A stretch of 10,023 nt of DNA from Deltaproteobacteria bacterium (lineage in GTDB: Bacteria > Myxococcota_A > SURF-8). This document shows, in pieces, positions 1 through 6,063 of this stretch. Made by a program: the position numbers and the translations under genes. Positions within the stretch are counted from its first letter, which is position 1. Every line of letters begins with the position of its first letter. The stretch is taken from contig JAKQSH010000208.1 in the NCBI GenBank assembly GCA_029570245.1, positions 1 to 10,023 on the forward strand. Reading direction: 5' to 3'. Below the pieces are notes generated by a model. The model worked only from the letters and a program-made list of their open reading frames with translations, made no database searches and had not been told where the DNA came from.

Positions 1-327
1 GACCGGTTTGGTCAGAAAATCGTCCGCTCCGGCGTCTATTCCGCGCACCTTGTCTTCCATGCCGTCCAGAGCGGTAATCATTATTATAGGAATAATACGC
101 GTTTTTTCGTCTGATTTCAGACGCCTGCAAACTTCGAAGCCATCCATGCCGGGCATCATTACATCCAACAGAATCAGATCAGGAGCCATAAGGGCGACCT
201 TGCCGAGCGTTTCCTCGCCCGTATAAGCGGCATCCGTCTGATAACCGGCGGCAACAAGGTAAGCCTCAAGCAGCCTTACGTTTTTAGGAACATCATCTAC
301 AATAAGAACGCGGAAATCCCTGTTCAT
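1..327 (-). CDS. Response regulator, N-terminal receiver domain (partial, cut by left edge)
   Basis: The visible 109 residues are an almost complete CheY-like receiver domain. The acidic pair D11-D12 sits after strand 1 (RVLIVDD), the phosphoacceptor is D55 in LILLDVMMPGMDG, the switch Thr is T85 in MITALDG, and the conserved Lys is K107 in LTKP. In this family a partner histidine kinase phosphorylates the Asp to change the activity of an attached output domain. The output domain lies outside the window, so its job is unknown. The receiver resembles those of PleD-type (diguanylate cyclase) and hybrid regulators, but that is only a resemblance. The start is set by ATG at 327-325 with AAGGAG (338-333) five bases upstream. 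The gene is divergent from the GspE-N-domain gene at 545 across a 217-base gap. Confidence 0.93.
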   Translation of the reverse strand, partial: MNRDFRVLIVDDVPKNVRLLEAYLVAAGYQTDAAYTGEETLGKVALMAPDLILLDVMMPGMDGFEVCRRLKSDEKTRIIPIIMITALDGMEDKVRGIDAGADDFLTKPV

Positions 328-361
328 TTAAGCTCCTTGAAACAATCATAAAAATACAAAC

Positions 362-410
362 CCGCTTTTCTGATTCTCCCGCGATTTGACGCAATGTCAA
401 GAACAAGCGG
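362..410. promoter_or_regulatory. Nested inverted repeats in the divergent intergenic region
   Basis: The 217-base gap between the response regulator and the gene at 545 holds an outer 6-bp perfect inverted repeat, CCGCTT (362-367) with AAGCGG (405-410). Inside it is TTGAC (386-390), a 5-base spacer and GTCAA (396-400). Read on the minus strand the inner repeat contains TTGACA (400-395), a perfect -35 hexamer facing the response regulator, but no good -10 lies 16-18 bases downstream. A better-looking minus-strand -10, TATAAA (418-413), has only a poor -35. Operator or leader-hairpin roles are inference. Confidence 0.35.
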
Positions 411-486
411 CATTTATAAAAAAATCTGATGGATTCCAGTGAAATAGGCTATTATCATAAGCAGTTAAGAAAAACTTGCATATTGA

Positions 487-514
487 TTGCGTTAGCCGTC
501 GTCTTTATTATAAT
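487..514 (+). promoter_or_regulatory. Candidate sigma-70-type promoter for the gene at 545
   Basis: A perfect -10 hexamer TATAAT lies at 509-514. The only -35 at suitable distance is TTGCGT (487-492, 16-base spacer), which matches consensus at three positions. Transcription would start near 521, giving a short leader that includes the ribosome site GGAG at 532-535. This position supports translation from ATG 545, because the longer reading frame's TTG at 476 would lie upstream of the transcript start. Confidence 0.5.
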
Positions 515-544
515 GAGTGCAAATTTTTTCTGGAGAGTGGGGAT

Positions 545-2329
545 ATGCCGTTGAACAGCGCCGAGATACTGCTTGAACAGGGTGTAATCGACGAAGAGCA
601 GTTGAGAAACCTGAAAAAAAAGGCCAACAGAGAAGGTCGGACCTTCCTTGAGCAGCTTATCGTCGATCAAGTCTGTTCCGAAGAGGATGTCGCTCAGAAT
701 CTCAGCATCGGCATGGGTCTGCCGCTGGTTTACCTCACGCAGTTGCGGATTCCAGGCTATGTGGCAAAAATTCTCCCCAGAGAAAGAGCACTTTCGTTAA
801 AGGCCATTCCGGTTTCTCTGAAACGCGAAAACGATGCGGAAGTTCTTTACGCCGCGTTTTTCGACCCGACCGACGCTGACGCAGTAAAAGAAGTCGAACT
901 GGCCGCAGGCCGTTCCGTAAAAGTAGTAATAGCCGCATTAAGCGATATAAAAAACGCCATCGCCCGTTATAATGTGGCGCTGAACGTCAAGAAACGTCCG
1001 TCTGCCCATATCGAAGCGGTAAAACCAGTCGAAGAAGAGCCAGAACTGCCTCCGTTGCCGGAAGTTGCCGATGCTGCCGCAGCGTCGGATTTTGAAATAG
1101 ACCTTGGAGTTGATGCAGTGGAAAGCGTTGTACAAACGCCCCTCTCCCCGCCCCCGCTGCCGCAGACAGAAAGTGTCACAGCTGAAAAACAGACCGGAGA
1201 GTTCTCTGTATCCGGGTTCGATTTGGATTTCGAGATCGAAGCGGTTGATGAAGTTCCAAGCGGCGAGAAAGTCGCATTCCAGCGCAGTGAAATCAGCTTT
1301 GAAGACGAAGATTTCGCACTTGACCTCGAAAAACCGGAACAATCGACAGAAACAGCCGCAAACGACAAACAGAACCAGAGTGAAACAGAAGAATCATTCG
1401 ATTTTCTTTCCATCAATTCCAATGCGCTTTCACAGGACGACAGCGTAATTGAACTGAAACGCGAAGAATCCAAAAAGGCAAAACAGGCTTACGCCTGGGG
1501 CGTTGAAGACCTTGACTTCAAAGAAGACGGCGATCTTGAGGAGGAAAAGAAGCCTTCCGTCGCCACAGGAAGCGACAACCTCGAATTCGAAATACCGCTC
1601 GAAACATCCGGCGGGACGGATTTTTCTTCAAGGAATCCAGAGGAAGAAGACGACGATTTCAATCTCGATTTCGCCTTCGAGACCAACCAATCAACAGAAA
1701 ATTCTTCTTCCGACCAGAAAGAAAATGTGCTTGAGGACTTCAATTTCGATTTTGAAGAAGCCATCCCCCCGGCCCCGAAACTGGAGGAACAGACCTCTTT
1801 TGGAGAGGCGGATAAGCGCCCAACTAAAGAGTTCGAGATCAAATTCGACGAAGAGTTCTCTTTTGAAGAACTTGAAAACGCCAGAAACGAAATCAACAAT
1901 GAGCCGCTGACGGAAACCAGAGTAACTCCGGCTGCATCAGCGGCACCATCTGCTCCAGAGCCAGTGCAGCATCCTTCTACAACAACTGCGCCGCAACTGG
2001 CAAAACTCGATGAAATTGCACGAAAAATCGACGACGGCGTAGATTTCAACTTCGACGACGTTGTTGCAGACCTTGATCGTCTGCTTGAAGGCGGGTGCGA
2101 CATAAAAGACGACGGCTCGCCACGTGACGGAGAAAGTGTTTTGCCGCGCGAACTGTGTGAAGCACTCTTGAGCATTGCAGATGAAGCAGGAGAAACGGTA
2201 AGCGCACACGAAGTAGACCGCATATACGAAATGATGACCGGTCGCCGCCCGGACGCTGAAGACGAACGTACAAAAAAACTGCGAACACTGTTCAAAGACC
2301 GCATTCAGAAATTCATAGATCAGATTTAA
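545..2329 (+). CDS. GspE/MshE N-terminal-like domain protein with long acidic repeat-motif tail
   Basis: A 594-residue protein. Residues about 5-142 look like a type II secretion/type IV pilus ATPase N-terminal (GspE-N/MshE-N) domain: a helical pair around EQGVIDEEQL and GRTFLEQLIVDQVCSEEDVA, then GLPLVYL, and an alpha/beta part ending DIKNAIARYN. The ATPase core is absent: I see no Walker A or B motif. Residues about 160-510 are low-complexity, rich in Asp, Glu, Ser and Pro, and carry about ten copies of an alternating acidic/aromatic motif such as FDLDFEIE (225-232), FNLDFAFE (372-379) and FNFDFEE (399-405). Residues about 530-594 form a predicted helical C-terminal region. No signal peptide or membrane helix is visible, so it is probably cytoplasmic. 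ATG 545 has GGAG at 532-535. Function is unknown; an adaptor or scaffold for a pilus, secretion or motility machine is inference. The canonical RLG motif of c-di-GMP-binding MshE-N domains is not evident. Confidence 0.85.
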   Translation: MPLNSAEILLEQGVIDEEQLRNLKKKANREGRTFLEQLIVDQVCSEEDVAQNLSIGMGLPLVYLTQLRIPGYVAKILPRERALSLKAIPVSLKRENDAEVLYAAFFDPTDADAVKEVELAAGRSVKVVIAALSDIKNAIARYNVALNVKKRPSAHIEAVKPVEEEPELPPLPEVADAAAASDFEIDLGVDAVESVVQTPLSPPPLPQTESVTAEKQTGEFSVSGFDLDFEIEAVDEVPSGEKVAFQRSEISFEDEDFALDLEKPEQSTETAANDKQNQSETEESFDFLSINSNALSQDDSVIELKREESKKAKQAYAWGVEDLDFKEDGDLEEEKKPSVATGSDNLEFEIPLETSGGTDFSSRNPEEEDDDFNLDFAFETNQSTENSSSDQKENVLEDFNFDFEEAIPPAPKLEEQTSFGEADKRPTKEFEIKFDEEFSFEELENARNEINNEPLTETRVTPAASAAPSAPEPVQHPSTTTAPQLAKLDEIARKIDDGVDFNFDDVVADLDRLLEGGCDIKDDGSPRDGESVLPRELCEALLSIADEAGETVSAHEVDRIYEMMTGRRPDAEDERTKKLRTLFKDRIQKFIDQI

Positions 2330-2351
2330 CCCAAAAACTGCAGACAGGCAC

Positions 2352-2645
2352 CTACTTTTTCAGGACATCAGGCCCCTGACCTCCGGCGATTTTCTCGTAT
2401 ACGCCTTTTTCAGCACGCTTGTAAGCTGTCAATCCTTTAGCCGCCGCTTTTTCATAATCAACCTTATCACCCTGATACGCAGCATTCGGCAGGGCTGGAG
2501 CGGAAATCACTCTCTCAAGACAGCCATCGCCGGGCTTGCCTTCCGCGACGCATTCGTCGCCGCACAAGCGTCGCGGGATGGAATTGGATTGCAGGATTTC
2601 AATGAGACAGCCGCATTTGGTGCAGCGATATTCATACAGCGGCAT
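2352..2645 (-). CDS. FmdB-family zinc ribbon protein
   Basis: A 97-residue protein opening with MPLYEYRCTKCG, the hallmark of the FmdB family of small putative regulatory proteins. The first zinc knuckle is C8-x2-C11. The second is atypical: family members usually have CPxCG, whereas here C28-G-D-E-C32 is followed by an insertion and another cysteine, C42, before LERVIS (43-48). The tail (residues about 55-97) is Lys/Ala-rich and probably helical. FmdB proteins were named from formamidase operons, but their biochemical role is poorly defined, so no specific function is claimed. The start codon lies four bases after the stop of the upstream lipoprotein gene, which implies co-transcription and probably coupled translation. 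The gene converges on the gene ending at 2329 with 22 bases between and no recognisable terminator. Confidence 0.87.
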   Translation of the reverse strand: MPLYEYRCTKCGCLIEILQSNSIPRRLCGDECVAEGKPGDGCLERVISAPALPNAAYQGDKVDYEKAAAKGLTAYKRAEKGVYEKIAGGQGPDVLKK

Positions 2646-2649
2646 GGCG

Positions 2650-2979
2650 CTATTGCTCCTGATAGCCGTATATATCGTCAGTCAGAGAGCCGCCGTTGTC
2701 GTAACACTGCATGAAAATTTCACAATCAGCGTCATATTTTCCGCAGCGAATAAGGAGATCGTTCATGTCCAGTTCCGGGTTATCGTAGACTCCGGTGGCG
2801 CAGGCATCCTGACATTTCTGCACATAAGCGTCGTCGAAGTCTCCGCCGCGACAGGCTTTCTGCATTTCGCAATAATCACGACACAGCTGAAATTCACCTT
2901 TAGCGCCCGTAGTGTCTGAACCGCAAGCGAAGAAAAACATAATGGCAATCGAAACGACAGATACAAAAAACGATTTCAA
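2650..2979 (-). CDS. Small cysteine-rich lipoprotein, TTG start
   Basis: From TTG at 2979 the product is 109 residues. Residues 1-18 form a lipoprotein signal (MKSFFVSVVSIAIMFFFA) followed by C19 of an FFAC|GS lipobox; Phe at -3 is less common than Leu. The mature part has eight further cysteines (33, 37, 43, 56, 60, 79, 86, 92), enough for four disulfides, with spacings such as C-x3-C-x5-C and C-x3-C. This fits an envelope-anchored extracytoplasmic protein. I do not recognise the family and claim no function. The start is chosen because GGAG (2989-2986, within AAAGGAG) sits six bases upstream of TTG. In-frame ATGs at 3006 and 3027 have weak or no ribosome sites, would bury the signal peptide behind a charged extension, and lie at or upstream of the predicted transcript start. 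It forms a two-gene unit with the FmdB-like gene. Confidence 0.8.
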   Translation of the reverse strand: MKSFFVSVVSIAIMFFFACGSDTTGAKGEFQLCRDYCEMQKACRGGDFDDAYVQKCQDACATGVYDNPELDMNDLLIRCGKYDADCEIFMQCYDNGGSLTDDIYGYQEQ

Positions 2980-3015
2980 CAGCGTCTCCTTTCGAGCAGA
3001 ATTCATACTTCCAGA

Positions 3016-3043
3016 ATGATATTCCATTAACGACAGAGTGCAA
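3016..3043 (-). promoter_or_regulatory. Candidate promoter for the lipoprotein-fmdB unit
   Basis: On the minus strand TTGCAC (3043-3038) and TATCAT (3021-3016) are separated by 16 bases and match the sigma-70 consensus at four and five of six positions. Transcription would begin near 3009. The spacer contains TTAATGGA (3030-3023), an 8-mer that also flanks the divergent peptidase/queA promoters. The site sits in the 66-base gap after the M64 gene, so the lipoprotein pair can be transcribed independently of it. Confidence 0.5.
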
Positions 3044-3045
3044 GA

Positions 3046-4857
3046 TTAATGCTGTACTGTTTTGCGTCTTAACAGCAGTAACGCACACATAACAATAAAT
3101 AAGCCAGAAGGAACTTCCGATTCGGAACATCCCGAATCCGAGGCGGAACCGTGCGGTTCGTAATCTCCGCCGTCCGGCGATTCATCACCGTCAACCTGCA
3201 GATTGGCATCACTGTCAGACTGATCACCATCTTCGAATGCATCATCACCGTCAACAGCAATTTCGGAGTCACCATCCGTGACATTATCTTGATCTCCGTC
3301 AGGATTCGCCCCGCCTTCAACAATCAGCGTCCATTCAACCGTGCTCCTGGCAAGTTCCAGCGCATCCGCACGGCGAATATATCCGCCGTCGTCAAATATC
3401 AGTGCCTTTAAAGAATGCACACCTTCTCTCATTTCATCGGCGTTCACTTCATATTCAGAAGAATTCACATTTTCCATCGGGACATCGTCAAGACTCCAGG
3501 TTACTTTAATAAAATTGCTCGTGGTATGCAGCGGTTCTGCGTCAATAACTACAGATTCCCCTTCGTACACGTAAACTTCTCCACCTGATGCGTCAGAAGG
3601 TTGTAAAACGACATACATTGATTCGAGCAGGGCTTCGGTACAGACTTCACAGAAATCCACACCCAGAGCACGCATGCGACAATCCAGCCTGGGTCTGTAA
3701 ATACCGCTGGCCTGATAGCGTGCGCCTTCGAAAAGACCGACCACATCGGCGTATATATCTTCCTCAGGAGTCGGCAGCGGAGTACCGTTTTCTATCCACA
3801 CCCGCCACTTGATTTTCGCCGGATCATCCTCTTCCGTCACGTTGGCTTCTTCCCCGACAGGAACATATCCCGGCCACGGATCGTCATACTCGTCGGCAAG
3901 ATCGCCTATCATGTGCCCGGCTTCATGCAGCAGAATCTCCGGGGCATACTCGTTGACGGAGGTTACGGCCACTTCACCGCCGCTGCCGCCATATGTTTCA
4001 TCGTTAACAAGCACAAATATGTATGTAAGAGTTTCCAACAGTTCCGGGAACGCACTGCGCACGATCTGCTTTACTATTGCGTCGTTGACGACCAGAAGGC
4101 GATCAAGCCCGGCGTAATCGTACTGGGCCTCAAGCGCGGTATCGACATCTATACCCTGCGAAGGATGGTCTGCGCCGGATTCGTTTGACACCACATGCAC
4201 CAGATTGAAATTGAAAAACTCGCGGTATTCGTTCCATGGTTTCACTCTGGAAAATTCATCAACCAGCCAGACAGCATCATCATAAAGATCGCTCTGTTGA
4301 TCGGCTGTGTAACCGTCGCCAAGAATGATGATATTAAGGCGATTATCCGCCGGACCGTTCTGCTCTATGACTTCGATATCACCTGTTGCAGCTTTTGTTT
4401 GAGCGATGCGAACGAAATGAGCTGCCGAAAGCGAGAATTCCTGCGCCTGGACAAAACTTTTTCCATCAGTCGATCTGCCGAACAAACGCAGAGATGCGCC
4501 GGATAATGCAGGAACAGAAATATAAACGATGCCGGATTCCTGGAATCCGTTGTAGTGGTGCGCCTGACCTGGCGCAACAAATCTCTGGTCAAACAACGCC
4601 GACAGACGGCGCGGATCGCGGAAGTACCCGGCGGCGACAGCACCGCCCGACGCTACAAGTTCATAGCGAAAATCGGCACCGCGTTTCAGTTCGGCGCGCG
4701 GCGCGATATACGCACCCGGCGTTTCGGCCACTTCAAGAAGAGCGGCGCCTTCGGCGCCGATTTCGAGCTTCAGAACATAACGGCTTTCTGCGGCATACAC
4801 AGGAAACACCGCAAACAGAACGACAGCCAACAGAAGAAACAAAATCGGGAAACGCAT
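3046..4857 (-). CDS. Secreted M64-family (IgA peptidase-type) zinc metallopeptidase with acidic linker and C-terminal anchor
   Basis: A 603-residue protein. Residues 1-22 are a Sec signal peptide (MRFPILFLLLAVVLFAVFPV then YAA). Residues about 25-150 match the M64 N-terminal beta-sandwich region. The catalytic domain begins near LNIIILGDGYT (174-184), has the zinc motif HEAGH at 311-315 followed by ADEYDD (321-326), and the conserved late motif around YRPRLDCRMR and FCEVCTEA (387-409). This motif set is characteristic of peptidase family M64, whose founder cleaves immunoglobulin A; the target here is unknown. Residues about 420-515 may be a beta-sandwich module. Residues 518-566 are an acidic linker with repeated DGD units. 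The end is SGCSES (576-581), a hydrophobic helix (about 583-596) and RRK (597-599), resembling a MYXO-CTERM-type sorting tail. ATG 4857 has GGAG (4867-4864) six bases upstream; the 19-residue upstream extension lacks a ribosome site and would mask the signal peptide. Confidence 0.9.
   Translation of the reverse strand: MRFPILFLLLAVVLFAVFPVYAAESRYVLKLEIGAEGAALLEVAETPGAYIAPRAELKRGADFRYELVASGGAVAAGYFRDPRRLSALFDQRFVAPGQAHHYNGFQESGIVYISVPALSGASLRLFGRSTDGKSFVQAQEFSLSAAHFVRIAQTKAATGDIEVIEQNGPADNRLNIIILGDGYTADQQSDLYDDAVWLVDEFSRVKPWNEYREFFNFNLVHVVSNESGADHPSQGIDVDTALEAQYDYAGLDRLLVVNDAIVKQIVRSAFPELLETLTYIFVLVNDETYGGSGGEVAVTSVNEYAPEILLHEAGHMIGDLADEYDDPWPGYVPVGEEANVTEEDDPAKIKWRVWIENGTPLPTPEEDIYADVVGLFEGARYQASGIYRPRLDCRMRALGVDFCEVCTEALLESMYVVLQPSDASGGEVYVYEGESVVIDAEPLHTTSNFIKVTWSLDDVPMENVNSSEYEVNADEMREGVHSLKALIFDDGGYIRRADALELARSTVEWTLIVEGGANPDGDQDNVTDGDSEIAVDGDDAFEDGDQSDSDANLQVDGDESPDGGDYEPHGSASDSGCSESEVPSGLFIVMCALLLLRRKTVQH
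3182..3255 (-). repeat. Short direct repeats encoding the Asp-Gly-Asp linker
   Basis: Within the peptidase gene the 14-mer TCATCACCGTCAAC occurs at 3182-3195 and again at 3242-3255, exactly 60 bases apart. Each copy encodes a VDGDD/VDGDE unit of the acidic linker. Such coding repeats can expand or shrink by slippage, so linker length may vary between strains; that is inference. Confidence 0.7.
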
Positions 4858-4881
4858 GATATACTCCTTTTTTCTGAATGC

Positions 4882-4890
4882 ATTATAGCA
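4882..4890 (-). promoter_or_regulatory. Extended -10 promoter element for the M64 peptidase gene
   Basis: The minus strand reads TGCTATAAT at 4890-4882: a perfect -10 hexamer preceded by TGn, the extended -10 form. No good -35 lies at the usual distance (GTGCAA at 4909-4904 is the closest), consistent with an extended -10 promoter. Transcription would start near 4875, a short distance before the ribosome site at 4867. Confidence 0.55.
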
Positions 4891-4909
4891 GCATAGTAAG
4901 AAATTGCAC

Positions 4910-4956
4910 TCCATTAAGGAATATCCTTACAGAATTCGGAGAATCTCATTAATGGA
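4910..4956. promoter_or_regulatory. Inverted repeat with 8-bp arms between divergent promoters
   Basis: TCCATTAA (4910-4917) and TTAATGGA (4949-4956) are perfect reverse complements 31 bases apart. The left arm overlaps the expected -35 position of the peptidase promoter, and the right arm ends six bases before the queA -35. A smaller palindrome, AAGGA (4916-4920) / TCCTT (4924-4928), overlaps the left arm. The placement suits a regulator site controlling both directions, but no regulator is encoded nearby in this window. Confidence 0.4.
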
Positions 4957-4962
4957 AGAGGC

Positions 4963-4990
4963 TTGACATAATTGCTTCTGTAAATAGGAT
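4963..4990 (+). promoter_or_regulatory. Candidate sigma-70-type promoter for queA-tgt
   Basis: A perfect -35 hexamer TTGACA (4963-4968) is followed after 16 bases by TAGGAT (4985-4990), which matches the -10 consensus at four of six positions. Transcription would start near 4997, leaving about 23 bases before the queA ATG. Confidence 0.6.
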
Positions 4991-5019
4991 GGTGGCCTGT
5001 TTATACTGGAGCATTGATT

Positions 5020-6057
5020 ATGTCGGACCGCCTTTCAGATTATCGTTACGATCTTCCGCCGGAATTGATAGCTCAGCATCCGACTGAGCGGCGCGATTCC
5101 AGCCGTCTGCTTGTGCTTAATCGCAGCGACGGAAGCCTGACCCACAGCAGATTCTCGCAACTGGGCGAATTTCTGAAACCCGGCGATCTGCTGACGCTCA
5201 ACGACACCCGTGTCGTTCCGGCTCGTATATACGGTCGCAAACCTACCGGCGGCATGGTTGAAATCGTACTGTCAAAAAAGCTGTCCGACAATAGATGGGA
5301 AGCAATTGTCGGAGCAAAGGGACGCGCTAGGCAGGGGATGCGAATTCTGTTCGAAGGCTTCGAAACTCAGGCGGAAGTGCTTGAGAATCTGGGAGAAGGC
5401 GTCTATCTGCTGCGCTTCGACGGCCAGCAGACGCCCGAAGAAATAATGGAAAAAATCGGGCACATGCCGCTTCCCCCATATATAAAGAGAAACTCCGAAA
5501 TACCTACCGCACCGGAGGATCGCGCACGCTATCAAACAGTTTTTGCGCGCACGGAAGGAGCTGCGGCGGCTCCGACGGCAGGATTGCATTTTACGCCGGA
5601 ATTGCTGAAATCGCTTGAACGTCAGGGCGTCGGACACACCTTTGTTACACTGCATGTAGGACCGGGAACTTTTCTTCCAATACGCGAAGACGACCTGAGC
5701 AAAGTGCATCTGCATTCAGAAAAGGCCATTTTTCCGCAATCGGCAGCAGATGCAGTTGCGGAACTCCGCAAGCACGGAGGCAGACTGATCGCGGTTGGGA
5801 CTACATCGGTGCGTACACTGGAAAGCGTGCCGGACCTTGACTGCGCATGGAGCGGAGATACGAGTCTTTTTATCAGACCCGGATATGAATTCAGGCATGT
5901 TGACGCCATGATTACGAATTTTCATCTGCCCGAAAGCTCGCTGCTGATGCTGGTCGCCGCATTCGCGGGAAAAGAGCTTATGGATTGTGCCTACCGGGAA
6001 GCCATAGAGAAACGCTATCGCTTTTACAGCTACGGCGACGCCATGCTGATTCTGTGA
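5020..6057 (+). CDS. queA: S-adenosylmethionine:tRNA ribosyltransferase-isomerase
   Basis: QueA transfers and isomerises the ribosyl part of S-adenosylmethionine onto 7-aminomethyl-7-deazaguanine already in tRNA, making epoxyqueuosine at wobble position 34 of GUN-anticodon tRNAs. The 345-residue product has the usual family length and its landmark motifs in order: YDLPPELIAQHP (10-21), LNDTRVVPAR (60-69), GHMPLPPYI (147-155), RYQTVFA (170-176), AAAPTAGLHFT (182-192), TLHVGPGTF (210-218), ITNFHLPESSLLMLV (298-312) and YRFYSYGDAMLI (333-344). ATG 5020 is preferred over the in-frame TTG at 5014 because GGAG (5008-5011) sits eight bases before the ATG but only two before the TTG. It is followed after six bases by tgt, the preceding step of the same pathway. 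Confidence 0.98.
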   Translation: MSDRLSDYRYDLPPELIAQHPTERRDSSRLLVLNRSDGSLTHSRFSQLGEFLKPGDLLTLNDTRVVPARIYGRKPTGGMVEIVLSKKLSDNRWEAIVGAKGRARQGMRILFEGFETQAEVLENLGEGVYLLRFDGQQTPEEIMEKIGHMPLPPYIKRNSEIPTAPEDRARYQTVFARTEGAAAAPTAGLHFTPELLKSLERQGVGHTFVTLHVGPGTFLPIREDDLSKVHLHSEKAIFPQSAADAVAELRKHGGRLIAVGTTSVRTLESVPDLDCAWSGDTSLFIRPGYEFRHVDAMITNFHLPESSLLMLVAAFAGKELMDCAYREAIEKRYRFYSYGDAMLIL

Positions 6058-6063
6058 GGAAAA

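Noticed and set aside
476..544. Upstream extension of the GspE-N-domain gene to a TTG at 476.
   Set aside because: There is no ribosome site before 476 and the region overlaps the TATAAT promoter element; ATG 545 has a good GGAG.
1489..2304. Serine-rich antisense reading frame (271 codons, minus) under the acidic scaffold gene.
   Set aside because: The serine runs are the reverse complement of Asp/Glu/Phe-rich codons in the plus-strand gene; no domain or ribosome site supports it.
3182..3255. CRISPR or other non-coding repeat array.
   Set aside because: The repeats are in frame inside the peptidase gene, only two exact copies exist, and they encode the DGD linker.
4858..4914. Nineteen-residue N-terminal extension of the M64 peptidase.
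   Set aside because: It covers the promoter -10 and the ribosome site, and would place a polar, cysteine-containing stretch ahead of a clean signal peptide.
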